Origin: Actinocorallia sp039871655
GTDB taxonomy: Bacteria > Actinomycetota > Actinomycetes > Streptosporangiales > Streptosporangiaceae
DNA: 64,000 bases
Direction of reading: 5' to 3'
Assembly (NCBI RefSeq): GCF_039871655.1
Contig: NZ_JBDPLZ010000007.1
Span: forward strand, 186,001-250,000
Shown here: in pieces, positions 7,994-17,142 of the stretch
How positions within the stretch are numbered: the first letter of the stretch is position 1
Layout of the letters: every line of letters begins with the position of its first letter
Notes under the pieces: model-generated
What the model was told of the DNA's origin: nothing
The model's database searches: none
What the model saw: only the letters and a program-made list of their open reading frames with translations
Made by a program: the position numbers and the translations under genes

Positions 7994-9163
7994 GTGGCAC
8001 AGTCAACGGGGACGGTAGGGGAGGTCGTACCCCTGCGAGACGAGGGCGGGAAGCCCCTGCGGGTCGCGATGGTCAACTGGCGCGACCCCTGGCAGCGCAC
8101 GGCGGGGGGCGCGGAGCTGTACGCCTGGCAGATCAGCGAGCAGCTGAGCCGCCGGGGAGCGCAGGTCACCTTCGTCACCAGCAGGGAGGCCGGGCAGGCC
8201 CGGCGGGAGTGGCGTTCGGGCATCGAGATCGTCCGCATGGGCGGGGTCTACTCCCGTTATCCGCTGGTGCTGTCCTGGCTGCTGCGCCACCGGAACTCCT
8301 TCGACGTGGCGATCGACTGCATGAACGGCATCCCGTTCTTCTCCCCGCTGGCCCTCTCCCGACGCACCAAGATCATCCTGCTGGTGCACCATGTGCACTC
8401 CGAGCAGTTCTTCGTCTACTTCGGCCCGCTCATGGCCGCATTCGGCCGGTTCCTGGAAGGCCCGGTCGCCCGCCGCCTGTACCGCGACCGGCAGACCGTG
8501 GCGGTCTCCCCCTCCACCGCCCAGGCCCTGCGCGACCAGCTCGGCTGGCGCGGACCCCTCTACATCGTGCCCAACGGAGCCCCCCCGCCCGGCGCCCCCG
8601 CCGAGACGGTCTCCGACGGCGACCCGTCCATCGTCTGCGTGGGACGGCTCGTCGCCCACAAGCGCCTCGACCTGCTGGTCTCCATGACCGACCGGCTGCG
8701 GCAGGACCTGCCGGACGTGCGCCTGCACATCGTCGGCAGGGGCGAACAGCACGACGCGCTGGCCGCCCAGATCCGCGAACTGCGCCTGGAACGCCATGTC
8801 ACCCTGCACGGCTTCCTCCCCGAGGACGCCAAGAACCGGCTGCTGGCCGGAGCCGACCTGCACATCTCGGCCTCCCGCTACGAGGGCTGGGGCCTGTCGG
8901 GGATCGAGGCCGCCGCCCTGGGCGTGCCCACCGTGGCCTACGACGTGAACGGGCTGCGAGACGCCATCCGGGACGGGGAGACCGGCTGGCTGGCCCCGCC
9001 CGGAGAAGACCTGGCCGACACCGTCCGCCGGGCCCTGAAAGAACTCGCCGACCGCGGCCCCCAGATCCGGGCCGCCTGCACCGCCTGGGCGGGCGGCTTC
9101 ACCTGGGAGGCCAGCGGCGAGCGCATGCACCGCCTCATCCAGGACGAGCTAGATGCCTTCTGA
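7994..9163 (+). CDS. GT4 family glycosyltransferase
   Basis: A 389-residue cytosolic glycosyltransferase with two Rossmann domains. The acceptor domain begins LRVAMVNWRDPWQRTAGGAELYAWQIS, where the GGAE loop is typical. The nucleotide-sugar domain has SIVCVGRLVAHKRLDLLV, HIVGRGEQHDAL, VTLHGFLPEDAKNRLLAGADLHISASRYEGWGLSGIEAAALG; the E-x7-E pattern (EGWGLSGIEAA) contacts the donor sugar. GTG start at 7994, 12 bases after the small peptide gene; the weak ribosome site leaves the exact start open. It overlaps the AftD-like gene by 11 bases, so the two are probably translated together. It likely makes a lipid-linked sugar or oligosaccharide for the membrane enzymes on either side. Confidence 0.88.
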   Translation: MAQSTGTVGEVVPLRDEGGKPLRVAMVNWRDPWQRTAGGAELYAWQISEQLSRRGAQVTFVTSREAGQARREWRSGIEIVRMGGVYSRYPLVLSWLLRHRNSFDVAIDCMNGIPFFSPLALSRRTKIILLVHHVHSEQFFVYFGPLMAAFGRFLEGPVARRLYRDRQTVAVSPSTAQALRDQLGWRGPLYIVPNGAPPPGAPAETVSDGDPSIVCVGRLVAHKRLDLLVSMTDRLRQDLPDVRLHIVGRGEQHDALAAQIRELRLERHVTLHGFLPEDAKNRLLAGADLHISASRYEGWGLSGIEAAALGVPTVAYDVNGLRDAIRDGETGWLAPPGEDLADTVRRALKELADRGPQIRAACTAWAGGFTWEASGERMHRLIQDELDAF

Positions 9164-12100
9164 GCCCTCTGCTTCGTGCAGTCCCGGCTCCGCCCGACCC
9201 CCGCAGGACAGGGTCCGGCTCGCCGTCTCCCTGCTGGTGCTGCAGACTCTGGCCTTCGCCGTCCGGCCCGGACGCGTCCTGCCCGACACCAAGCTGGACA
9301 TGGCGCTGAACCCCTCGGGGTTCCTCGCCCGCGCCGCCCACATGTGGGACCCGTCCGGATCACTGGGCCAGGTACAGAACCAGGCCTACGGCTACTTCTT
9401 CCCGATGGGCCCGTTCTACCTGCTCGGCGACCTGCTGCACCTCCCGCCCTGGATCGTGCAGCGGCTGTGGCTGGGGGTGGTGCTGTGCACGGCCTTCCTC
9501 GGCGTGGTCCGGCTCGCCGAGGCGCTGCGCCTGGGCTCTGGCTCCACCCGGCTGCTCGCGGGGTTCGCCTACGCGCTGGCCCCCCGCGCCCAGGTGCTGC
9601 TGGGCACCAACTCCTCGGAGTTCTGGCCCACCGCGATGCTGCCCTGGATCCTGCTGCCGCTGGTCACGGTGCGCTCCCCGCGCCGGGCCGCGGCCCTGTC
9701 GGCGCTGGCGGTCGCGGCCTGCGGCGGCATCAACGCCACGGCCGTGCTGGCGGTCCTCGTCGTGCCCCTGCTGTACCTGCTGTGGCACCGCCGCGAACTG
9801 CTGCTCCGGTGGCTTCCGCTGACCGCCGCGGCGTGCTTCTGGTGGCTGGCCCCCACCTATCTGATGGGCCGCTACATCTTCGACTTCCTCCCCTACACCG
9901 AGACCGCGGCCACCACCACGTCGGTCACCTCGCTGACCAACGCGCTGCGCGGCCTCTCCCAGTGGACCGCCCATCTGCCCACCGGCTTCAGCCCCTGGTG
10001 GCCGGCCGGGAACACCCTGGCCACCTCCTCCTGGCTGACCGCGGTGACCCTGCTGGTCGCCGGACTGGGGCTGCTGGGCCTTCGCCGCTCCCTCCATCGG
10101 CCGTTCCTGGCCTCCTCCCTGCTGCTGGGGCTGGCGATCATCGTCACCGGCCATCCGGGCGCCTTTCTGGCCGATCACTTCCGGGAGCTGCTCGACGGCC
10201 CGCTGGCGTCCTTCCGCAACCTGCACAAGTTCGACGCGCTGATCCGCCTCCCCCTGGCACTCGGCCTGGCACTGCTGCCCGCCGGCTCCCGTCGCGCCCT
10301 GCCCCGCCTCCGAGGAGCCCGGTTCCTCCCCCGCCGGTGGGCCGAGAGCACCCGCGGCGTACGCGAGGCCCTGCACCGCCGGGGCGCGGCCCGGGTGGCG
10401 GCCGCGGTGCTGGTGGCCCTGTCCGTGACACCGGCCCTCAGCCCGGGTCTGGGCTCCCCGGGCGCCCCCCGCGGCGTCCCCCGCTATCTGCTGGACGCCG
10501 CGGACTGGCTGAACGGACGGCTCACCGAACGGGACGGCGCGGTGCTGGCGCTGCCAGGACAGCCGTTCGGCCAGTACCTGTACGGGCAGATGATGGACGA
10601 CCCCCTCCAGTCGCTGCTGGAGGACCGCTGGACCGGCCGGATGGTGACGCCGGGCGGCTCGGTGGGCATGGCCCGGCTGATGGAGGCGATCGACCGGAGG
10701 TTCGCGACCGGCCAGGGCTCGTCCGGGCTGGCGACCCTGCTGTCCCGCATGGGCGTGGAGTACGTGCTGATCCGCAACGACGTCGACCGCGGGGTGCTGG
10801 ACGGCGCCTGGCCCGCCCGGCTGCACGACGCGCTCGCGGCCATGCCGGAGCTGGAGAAGGCCGCCGAGTTCGGCGAGCCCGTCGGCATGGAGTACAGCGA
10901 CGCCATCGGCTCCGTGGACCAGGAGTATCCGCCCGTGGAGATCTACCGGGTCTCCAGCGCCGTCCCCGTGGCCACGGTCGCCGTCGGGGAGCCTCTGCGC
11001 GTCGGCGGCGGTCCCGAGGCGCTGATCGCGCTGGCCGACCAGGGGCTGCTGGACGACAGCCGCCCCGTACTGTTCAACGAGGGCGAGCCCGACGTCGCCA
11101 CCGACACCCTGCGCAAGCGGGAGGTCGCCTTCTCGGACCTGCGCGGCGGCTCCTCCCCCACGCTGACGGCCGACGAGCCGTACTCGGGGAGCGCCGTGAC
11201 CAAGGACTTCACCGAACCGGGCTGGGAGGGCTACCGGACGGTCGCGGAGCTGTCGGGGATCAAGGCGGTGACAGCCTCCTCCAGCTCCGCCCAGATCACC
11301 GCGGTCTCCTCCCCCGACTCCCTCTCCAGCCATCCCTTCGCCGCGCTCGACGGCGACCCCGGCACCCGGTGGACCTCCTCGGGCTGGCGTCCTCCGGTCG
11401 GCGAGTGGCTGAAGGTCGAGTTCACCGAGGCGCGGCGGCCCCGGGAGATCACGGTCTCCTTCGCCCGGGGGAGGCTGCTCGGCCCCGTGGTGCGGCAGGT
11501 CGCGGTGGAGACCGCCGCCGGCCGGCTCGTCCAGCCCGTCCGCGCCACCGCCGAGCCCCAGCGGCTCCGCGTCCCCGAAGGCGCCACCTCCTGGCTCCGC
11601 CTCGAGATCACCCGGACCTCCGCGAAGGACACCCTGGGCAACCGGGTGGCGATCGAGGAGCTGGAGATCCCCGGGATCGAGCCGCGCCGCTCCCTCGCGG
11701 TCCCCTGGAGCGCCGCCTCGCAGGTCTTCACCGGGCTCGACGGCTACTCCCCCGCCTGCATGCGCGGCTCCCGCTCCTGGGTGTGCTCGCCCTACCTGGG
11801 GAGCGATCCGGAGGAGGGCCGCGCTTTCGAGCGCACCTTCTCCTCCCCGGGCGGCGCGGTGCGGCTGGCGGGGACCGCGATCCTCACCGACCTCGAACGC
11901 GTCTCCTCCCTCACCGGAGCGGAGACGGCGTCGTCCTCCTCCGTCATGGTGGAGCATCCGGCGGTCATGGCCCGGTCCGCCTTCGACGGCGACAGGTCCA
12001 CCGTCTGGATCAGCTCCCTGGACGCGGAGAGCCCCGTCCTCACCCGCGAGTTGGACGCCCCGCACACGCTCTCCCGGCTGGTCTTCCGCTTCCCCGCCAA

Positions 12101-13181
12101 GCGGGGGCCGATCCGGGTCACCCTGACCGGGGACCGCGGCCAGGTCCGCGAGGGGGTCATCGACAAGAAGGGCGTGCTCGGTTTCGCCCCGATGCGGACG
12201 CGGACCCTCTCCGTGGAGTTCACCGGCTCCCAGGCCGTGCAGGTCGCGGAGCTGGAGATCCCCGAGGTGCCCGCGTTGGACTCCTCGGGCACGGTTCCCC
12301 GGCGGTGCGGTTCCGGTCCCGTCTTCCGGCTCGGTTCCACCGCGGTCGAAACCCGGCTCGTCGACGCCTCCCGGGAGGACCTACTGGCCGGGCGGCCCGT
12401 CCGCTACGAGTCCTGCGCTCCGGTCTCCTTGGACTCCGGCCGCCAGACGCTGAGCCTGCACGGCTCCGGTTTCCTCGTCGCCACCGCCGCGCTGCTGCCG
12501 GGCGCCGCGCAGACCGCCGGAACCGCCGCGGCCCCCGCCGGAGGGGGCGCGGTCCTCCGCCGTTGGGAGGCCGCCGAGCGGGAGGTCTCCGTCCGCACCG
12601 ACCGGGCGTCGTATCTGGTCGTCGCGGAGAACTTCAACGAGGGCTGGAAGGCCTTCCTCGGCGGGAAGCCCCTCACCGCGGTGAAGCTGGACGGCTGGAA
12701 GCAGGCCTGGGAGCTTCCCGCCGACGCCTCGGGCCCGGTGCGGCTGGTCTACGAGCCGGACCGGGTCTACCGCTGGTCCCTGGCGGCCGGGCTGCTGCTG
12801 GTGCTCGGCATCGCGGCGCTGGCCCTCCGCCCGGGAACCGGTCCCGCGCCGCGGGAGTCCCGGCCTCGCGGAGCCCTGCTCCTCTGGGCCGTCCCGGTCT
12901 TCGGCCTCTGGGCGGCGGGCTGGGTGGGCCTGCTCGCGGGCCTCGTCGCCGTCCCGCTGGCCCGCAGGCTTCCCTCCGCCTCCCCGCCGGTGCTGACGGC
13001 TCTGGCCGCCTGCTCCACCGTCGCCGCCGGGTTCCTCTACCTCCCCGGCCTTCCCGCCGTCTATCCGCTGCTCACCGAATGGATCCCCGCCTGCCTGCTC
13101 GTGGCGGCGGCGGCGCTGCTGCTGACGCCGTCCGCATCCGCGGACGGGCCGCGCGAGGCGCACGGTACGTTCGCCCCATGA
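9153..13181 (+). CDS. AftD-like alpha-(1->3)-arabinofuranosyltransferase with discoidin-like domains
   Basis: A 1342-residue membrane protein matching the AftD / DUF3367 family, which adds arabinofuranose from decaprenyl-phosphoryl-arabinose to cell-wall or lipid-linked arabinan. Residues 20-440 are a GT-C region with about ten helices and the acidic first loop VLPDTKLDMALNPSGFL. Next comes a long extracytoplasmic part with two F5/8-type C (discoidin) beta-sandwiches, about 705-845 (FAALDGDPGTRWTSSGW) and 925-1040 (SAFDGDRSTVWISS), both ending in ELEIP; these probably bind glycan. Three to four helices close the protein (about 1207-1326). It overlaps its neighbours on both sides (11 and 4 bases). 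Mycolate-free actinomycetes also carry such proteins, so this does not imply mycolic acids. Confidence 0.87.
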   Translation: MPSEPSASCSPGSARPPQDRVRLAVSLLVLQTLAFAVRPGRVLPDTKLDMALNPSGFLARAAHMWDPSGSLGQVQNQAYGYFFPMGPFYLLGDLLHLPPWIVQRLWLGVVLCTAFLGVVRLAEALRLGSGSTRLLAGFAYALAPRAQVLLGTNSSEFWPTAMLPWILLPLVTVRSPRRAAALSALAVAACGGINATAVLAVLVVPLLYLLWHRRELLLRWLPLTAAACFWWLAPTYLMGRYIFDFLPYTETAATTTSVTSLTNALRGLSQWTAHLPTGFSPWWPAGNTLATSSWLTAVTLLVAGLGLLGLRRSLHRPFLASSLLLGLAIIVTGHPGAFLADHFRELLDGPLASFRNLHKFDALIRLPLALGLALLPAGSRRALPRLRGARFLPRRWAESTRGVREALHRRGAARVAAAVLVALSVTPALSPGLGSPGAPRGVPRYLLDAADWLNGRLTERDGAVLALPGQPFGQYLYGQMMDDPLQSLLEDRWTGRMVTPGGSVGMARLMEAIDRRFATGQGSSGLATLLSRMGVEYVLIRNDVDRGVLDGAWPARLHDALAAMPELEKAAEFGEPVGMEYSDAIGSVDQEYPPVEIYRVSSAVPVATVAVGEPLRVGGGPEALIALADQGLLDDSRPVLFNEGEPDVATDTLRKREVAFSDLRGGSSPTLTADEPYSGSAVTKDFTEPGWEGYRTVAELSGIKAVTASSSSAQITAVSSPDSLSSHPFAALDGDPGTRWTSSGWRPPVGEWLKVEFTEARRPREITVSFARGRLLGPVVRQVAVETAAGRLVQPVRATAEPQRLRVPEGATSWLRLEITRTSAKDTLGNRVAIEELEIPGIEPRRSLAVPWSAASQVFTGLDGYSPACMRGSRSWVCSPYLGSDPEEGRAFERTFSSPGGAVRLAGTAILTDLERVSSLTGAETASSSSVMVEHPAVMARSAFDGDRSTVWISSLDAESPVLTRELDAPHTLSRLVFRFPAKRGPIRVTLTGDRGQVREGVIDKKGVLGFAPMRTRTLSVEFTGSQAVQVAELEIPEVPALDSSGTVPRRCGSGPVFRLGSTAVETRLVDASREDLLAGRPVRYESCAPVSLDSGRQTLSLHGSGFLVATAALLPGAAQTAGTAAAPAGGGAVLRRWEAAEREVSVRTDRASYLVVAENFNEGWKAFLGGKPLTAVKLDGWKQAWELPADASGPVRLVYEPDRVYRWSLAAGLLLVLGIAALALRPGTGPAPRESRPRGALLLWAVPVFGLWAAGWVGLLAGLVAVPLARRLPSASPPVLTALAACSTVAAGFLYLPGLPAVYPLLTEWIPACLLVAAAALLLTPSASADGPREAHGTFAP

Positions 13182-13939
13182 GCCAACGTCTGTCCCGGGC
13201 GGTCGCCGAAACGCTGCCCAAGCCCCTCCTCGGCTCCCTGATCCGGCGGGTGTACCCCCGGCTGGAGCCGGAGCTGGGACGGCTGGCGGAGTTCGTGCCC
13301 CGCGGCGGCACCGCCGTGGACGTCGGGGGCTGGTTCGGCCCCTGGACGGAGCGGCTGCTGCGCCGGGCCGACCGGGTGGTGACGGTCGAGGCCGATCCGG
13401 GGCTGGCCGGGCTGCTGGAGCGCACCTTCCCCGGGGCCCGGGTCGTGGCCGCCGCCGCCTCCGACCGGGAGGGGCGGGCGACCCTGTGGTCCCCGGCCGC
13501 GGGAGCCCTCGTCGGCATCTCCTCGCTGAGAGAGCCGTCGGAGGCGACCGGGGGAACCTCCGCCTCCGTGCCCCGGATCACGATCGACGGGCTGGGGTTG
13601 GAGGACGTGCGGTTCGTCAAGCTCGACATCGAGGGCCACGAGCTGCCGGCGCTGCGCGGGGCGGAACACACGATCCGGCGGGATCTGCCGGTGCTCCTGC
13701 TGGAGCTGGAGACCCGGCATCAGCCGCTGGATCCGGTCGTGGGCCTCCTCTCCGGCTGGGGGTACCGGGGGCGGGTCCTCGCGGACGGCCGATGGCGGCC
13801 ACTGGAAGATTTCGATCTGGCATCGCATCAGCGGTCGCATGCCGCTCAGCTCACCCGGTCATTTCCCAGCCGGGTACTGTTTCCAGGGACGAGGTACATC
13901 AATTCAGTACTGTTCCGGCACCCCCTCGGAGCGGGTTGA
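13178..13939 (+). CDS. FkbM family methyltransferase
   Basis: 253 residues from the ATG of an ATGA overlap with the AftD-like gene. It is an S-adenosylmethionine O-methyltransferase of the FkbM type: GTAVDVGGWFGPWTERLL is the SAM-binding motif I, VTVEADPGLAGLLERTFPGA holds the acidic residue that grips the ribose, and VRFVKLDIEGHELPALRGAEHTI is the family signature, followed by LLELETRHQ. Such enzymes methylate sugar hydroxyls in lipopolysaccharides, glycolipids and antibiotics. As the last gene of this operon it probably O-methylates the glycan made by the preceding glycosyltransferases. Confidence 0.88.
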   Translation: MSQRLSRAVAETLPKPLLGSLIRRVYPRLEPELGRLAEFVPRGGTAVDVGGWFGPWTERLLRRADRVVTVEADPGLAGLLERTFPGARVVAAAASDREGRATLWSPAAGALVGISSLREPSEATGGTSASVPRITIDGLGLEDVRFVKLDIEGHELPALRGAEHTIRRDLPVLLLELETRHQPLDPVVGLLSGWGYRGRVLADGRWRPLEDFDLASHQRSHAAQLTRSFPSRVLFPGTRYINSVLFRHPLGAG

Positions 13940-14026
13940 TCTCGGGCACCGTGCTGCGTCGTACGTTGTTACCCATGGGTCATTTGGTATTGAATCTTTC
14001 CTGACCCATTCAGGAGGACACCCCCC

Positions 14027-14872
14027 GTGAACCGTCGTACCGATCAGGCGATCGCACTGACCACGATCATCGCCGTGGCCCTCATCCCGACCGCCGCGCT
14101 GGCCCTGGTCAAGGTGGGCGGCGGATTCGACGCGGGACGACCGTCGGAGTCCTCCGTCACCCCGGTCACGGAGAACTACCCCGGCGCGCCCAAGCCGGCC
14201 CCCATGCCGACCCAGACCCAGCAGCCGATCGCGCTGCCGCCGATCCCCAGCGGCGCCGACCCCGCCGCACCGCCGAGCTCCCAGCCGCCCGCGAACAAGC
14301 CCCTCCCCGCTGAACTGACCTCCTTCAAGCGATATGTCGGCATTGCCCGCATCGACTCCTCCGGCGCCACCAGCACCCAGGAGGAGGCCCTGTTCACGAT
14401 GAAGCCGCGCTTCACCATGACCGCCACCACCACCGAGTACGTCCTCAAGGGCCAGAAGTGGAAGCCGACCGGCGTCACCAAGGTGGTCATCAAGAACCGC
14501 GTCAAGGCCACCCGGCACCCCGACGGCACGGTCGACAAGGAGCCGCTGACCCCCGAGGAGATCGACCAGCTGAAGTACGAGGCGGACCCGCGGACCCTGA
14601 CGCGCAACATCAAGAACGTTCCGGGCGTCAAGAAGTCCCGCGACCCCAAGACGAAGCTCTACAAGTACGTGGTCGACCTTTCCGCCGGTGAGAACATCCT
14701 CGATAAGCTCCCCCCGGACGTCATGGAGCTCCTCCCCAAGGAGGCGGCTCTGCTGGGCATGAAGGCGGAACTCCACGCCGATGCCAAGGACCACACCTTC
14801 TTCGCCGCCTTGAACGGAGCGACCGTCGTCAACGCCCTCGGCGTCGGCGTCATCTACGCCGAGATGAAGTGA
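14027..14872 (+). CDS. Secreted or membrane-anchored protein of unknown function
   Basis: 281 residues from GTG 14027, with AGGAGG at 14012-14017. Residues 8-28 are a hydrophobic signal/anchor (AIALTTIIAVALIPTAALALV). Residues 45-95 are a Pro/Thr/Gln-rich linker (PKPAPMPTQTQQP, PPSSQPPANKP) as in cell-wall-spanning proteins. The remaining domain, rich in Lys, Thr and Val (KPRFTMTATTTEYVLKGQKWKPTG), is predicted mainly beta. I do not recognise a family. It follows the glycan operon by 87 bases with its own ribosome site and ends at a strong terminator, so it may be a separate unit. Confidence 0.75.
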   Translation: MNRRTDQAIALTTIIAVALIPTAALALVKVGGGFDAGRPSESSVTPVTENYPGAPKPAPMPTQTQQPIALPPIPSGADPAAPPSSQPPANKPLPAELTSFKRYVGIARIDSSGATSTQEEALFTMKPRFTMTATTTEYVLKGQKWKPTGVTKVVIKNRVKATRHPDGTVDKEPLTPEEIDQLKYEADPRTLTRNIKNVPGVKKSRDPKTKLYKYVVDLSAGENILDKLPPDVMELLPKEAALLGMKAELHADAKDHTFFAALNGATVVNALGVGVIYAEMK

Positions 14873-14893
14873 CCGCGTCCCCCTGAACGCCGA

Positions 14894-14925
14894 ACGGCCC
14901 CCCTCGGACTTCCGAGGGGGGCCGT
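14894..14925. terminator. Bidirectional terminator between convergent genes
   Basis: A perfect 14-bp stem (14894-14907 with 14912-14925) and ACTT loop, 22 bases after the plus-strand stop and 37 bases beyond the minus-strand dehydrogenase stop. It can serve both genes. Confidence 0.85.
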
Positions 14926-14961
14926 CTGGTGTTCCGGGCCGCGAGGCCCGCGCCGGTCGGC

Positions 14962-17067
14962 TCAGGCGTCCTTCGGCAGGCCCAGGATGCGCTCACCGAT
15001 CACGTTGAGGTTGATCTCGGTGGTGCCGCCGCCGATGGTCATCGCCCGGGAGGCCAGCAGGTAGCGCGTCCAGCGCAGGGGCAGCTCGCTCTTCCTGCCG
15101 CCGGTGAGCACGCCGCGGGTGCCCAGCAGCTCGAAGCCGAACTCGGTGACGAGCTGGCCGTGCTCCATCGAGACCAGCTTGCGGACCGTCGCGGTGACGC
15201 CCGGGTCGGTGCCCGACAGCTGCTTCAGCGTGGCCCGCAGCCCCAGCATCAGGTACGAGTGCTCGTCCACCGCCATCTCGGCCAGGCCCTCGCGCACCTT
15301 GGGGTCGCCGCCGACGCCCAGTTCGCCGATCATGCTGATGAGCTTGGCCATGTCGCCGCCGAGCTGGAACGACGAGGTCAGGCCGACGCGCTCGTTGGCC
15401 AGGGTGTTGCGGGCGACCTGCCAGCCGGCGCCGATCGGGCCGACGACGAGGTCGTCCGGGACGAACACCGAGTCCAGGAACACCTCGTTGAAGATCTCGT
15501 CGCCGGTCAGCTCCTTGAGCGGGCGGACGTCCACCCCGGCGCTCTTCATGTCCACGAGGAAGTAGGTGATGCCCTCGTGCTTGGGGGCGTCCGGGTCGGT
15601 GCGGGCCAGGCAGATGCCCCACTGGGCGTACTGGCCCAAAGACGTCCAGATCTTCTGGCCGGTGATCTCCCAGCCGCCCTCGACCTTGACCGCCCGGGTC
15701 TTCAGCCCGGCCAGGTCCGAGCCGGCGCCGGGCTCGCTGAACAGCTGGCACCACATCAGCTCGCCGCGCAGCGTCGCCGGCAGGAAGCGCTCCCGCTGCT
15801 CGTCCGTGCCGTACTGGACGAGCGACGGCACCACCCACGCGCCGATCATCAGCGGGACGGGGCGGACCTTGGCGGCCTTGAGCTCCTGGGCGATGACGAT
15901 CTGCTCCAGCGGCCCGGCGTCCTTGCCCCAGGGCTTGGGCAGGTGCGGGGTGACCCAGCCCTCCTCCGCCATCGCGGCGCGCTGGGCGGTGACGTCCATC
16001 GCCGCCAGCTCGGCCACGCGGGCGCGGACGCTCTCGCGCAGCGGCTCGGCGTCGGCGGGCAGCTCCACCACGGCCTCGGGCCGCACGCCCTCGTCGAGCA
16101 CCAGGGCGGCCAGCCGCGCGCCGTCCTTGGCGACCAGGGCGCGCAGCGTCAGGGCGCGCCGGTAGAACAGGTGCGCGTCGTGCTCGTAGGTGTAGCCGAT
16201 GCCGCCGTGGACCTGGATGTTGTCGGCGGTGCACTTGACGGCGGCGTCCGCGGCCAGCCACGCGGCGGACTCGACGGCGTAGGGGTCGAGGGAGCGGGCG
16301 GCGTCCCACACCACGGCCCTGGCACGCTCCAGAGAGACGAGCATGCGGGAGAGCTTGTGCTTGACGCCCTGGAACTGGCCGATGGGCCGGCCGAACTGCT
16401 CCCGCAGCTTGGCGTAGGCGACCGCCTCGTCCAGCGCCCGTCCGGCCACGCCGCACGCCTCGGCGCCCAGGATGACGGACGAGAGCGCGCGCACGTCCCC
16501 GACGCCCGTCAGGGCCTCGGCGGCGACGCCGTCCACGGTCACCGAGGCCACACCCCGGGTGACGTCCAGGCTGTCCTGCGGCGTCACCGTCACGTCGGCG
16601 GCCTCGATCAGCACCCATTCGTCGCCGACGGGCAGCAGGAAGAGGTCGGCGCCCTCTCCGCCCAGGACGAACTCGGCGGTGCCGCTCACGTTCTGCCCGT
16701 CACGGGTCAGCTCGGCGCTCAACGCCACGGCCGCCGTCCTGGAGCCGTCGGCCAGCGCGGGCAGGTGCTTCTCGGCGGCCGAGGAACCCGCCAGCAGCGC
16801 GGAGGCGAGCACGGTCGGGACGAACGGGCCGGGCGCCATGGCCCGCCCCAGCTCCTCCGTGGCGACGGCCAGCTCGACCAGGGTGAACCCCTGGCCGCCG
16901 TGCTCCTCGGGCAGATGCAGGCCGAGGAGCCCCTGGGCCGCCAGCGCGCCCCAGAACGCGGGCCGGGACTCGCCCGCCCGCACCGTCTCGATGGCGATGT
17001 GCCGTTCGGCCAGACCGCGTACGGACGCGGCCAGAGCCTCATGTTCTTCGGTCAGGCCGATGGCCAT
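14962..17067 (-). CDS. Double-domain acyl-CoA dehydrogenase
   Basis: A 701-residue fusion of two acyl-CoA dehydrogenase units, about twice the usual 380. Residues 1-320 form the first (MAIGLTEEHEALAASVRGLA; HLPEEHGGQGFTLVELAVATEELG; KLREQFGRPIGQFQGVKHKL; NIQVHGGIGYTYEHDAHLFYRR), and residues about 345-701 the second (GELMWCQLFSEPGAGSDLAGLKTRA; ITGQKIWTSLGQYAQWGICLART; final TIGGGTTEINLNVIGERILG). Both FAD-binding middle beta-domains are present. Mycobacterial FadE pairs that form mixed tetramers on sterol side chains are the nearest parallel, here joined in one chain. ATG 17067 has AGGAG seven bases upstream. A palindromic site at 17108-17119 matches the candidate TetR operators at 45-46 kb. 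Substrate unknown. Confidence 0.88.
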   Translation of the reverse strand: MAIGLTEEHEALAASVRGLAERHIAIETVRAGESRPAFWGALAAQGLLGLHLPEEHGGQGFTLVELAVATEELGRAMAPGPFVPTVLASALLAGSSAAEKHLPALADGSRTAAVALSAELTRDGQNVSGTAEFVLGGEGADLFLLPVGDEWVLIEAADVTVTPQDSLDVTRGVASVTVDGVAAEALTGVGDVRALSSVILGAEACGVAGRALDEAVAYAKLREQFGRPIGQFQGVKHKLSRMLVSLERARAVVWDAARSLDPYAVESAAWLAADAAVKCTADNIQVHGGIGYTYEHDAHLFYRRALTLRALVAKDGARLAALVLDEGVRPEAVVELPADAEPLRESVRARVAELAAMDVTAQRAAMAEEGWVTPHLPKPWGKDAGPLEQIVIAQELKAAKVRPVPLMIGAWVVPSLVQYGTDEQRERFLPATLRGELMWCQLFSEPGAGSDLAGLKTRAVKVEGGWEITGQKIWTSLGQYAQWGICLARTDPDAPKHEGITYFLVDMKSAGVDVRPLKELTGDEIFNEVFLDSVFVPDDLVVGPIGAGWQVARNTLANERVGLTSSFQLGGDMAKLISMIGELGVGGDPKVREGLAEMAVDEHSYLMLGLRATLKQLSGTDPGVTATVRKLVSMEHGQLVTEFGFELLGTRGVLTGGRKSELPLRWTRYLLASRAMTIGGGTTEINLNVIGERILGLPKDA

Positions 17068-17107
17068 TGCTCAGCTCCTCACCTTTCGGGGATGAGGAGA
17101 GAGTACT

Positions 17108-17142
17108 AGAACGGCATTCGGTTACCCTAACCGGCCGGTAAC
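17108..17142 (-). promoter_or_regulatory. Candidate TetR operator plus second inverted repeat before the double acyl-CoA dehydrogenase
   Basis: AGAACGGCATTC (17108-17119) matches AGAANGGCRTTC, the sequence seen before the tetR gene (45687) and its neighbouring dehydrogenase (46487). It lies 40 bases upstream of the ATG. Beside it GTTACC (17121-17126) and GGTAAC (17137-17142) form an inverted repeat that includes ACCGGCCGGT, a second possible regulator site. Confidence 0.5.

Noticed and set aside
9153..13181. Taking the AftD-like gene as proof of mycolic acids
   Set aside because: AftD-like and DUF3068 proteins also occur in mycolate-free actinomycetes; no mycolate gene is present here.
9176..13200. 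Long frame overlapping the AftD-like gene in another phase
   Set aside because: The 5' part up to about 13178 is shadow of the AftD frame; only the FkbM part at the end is real.
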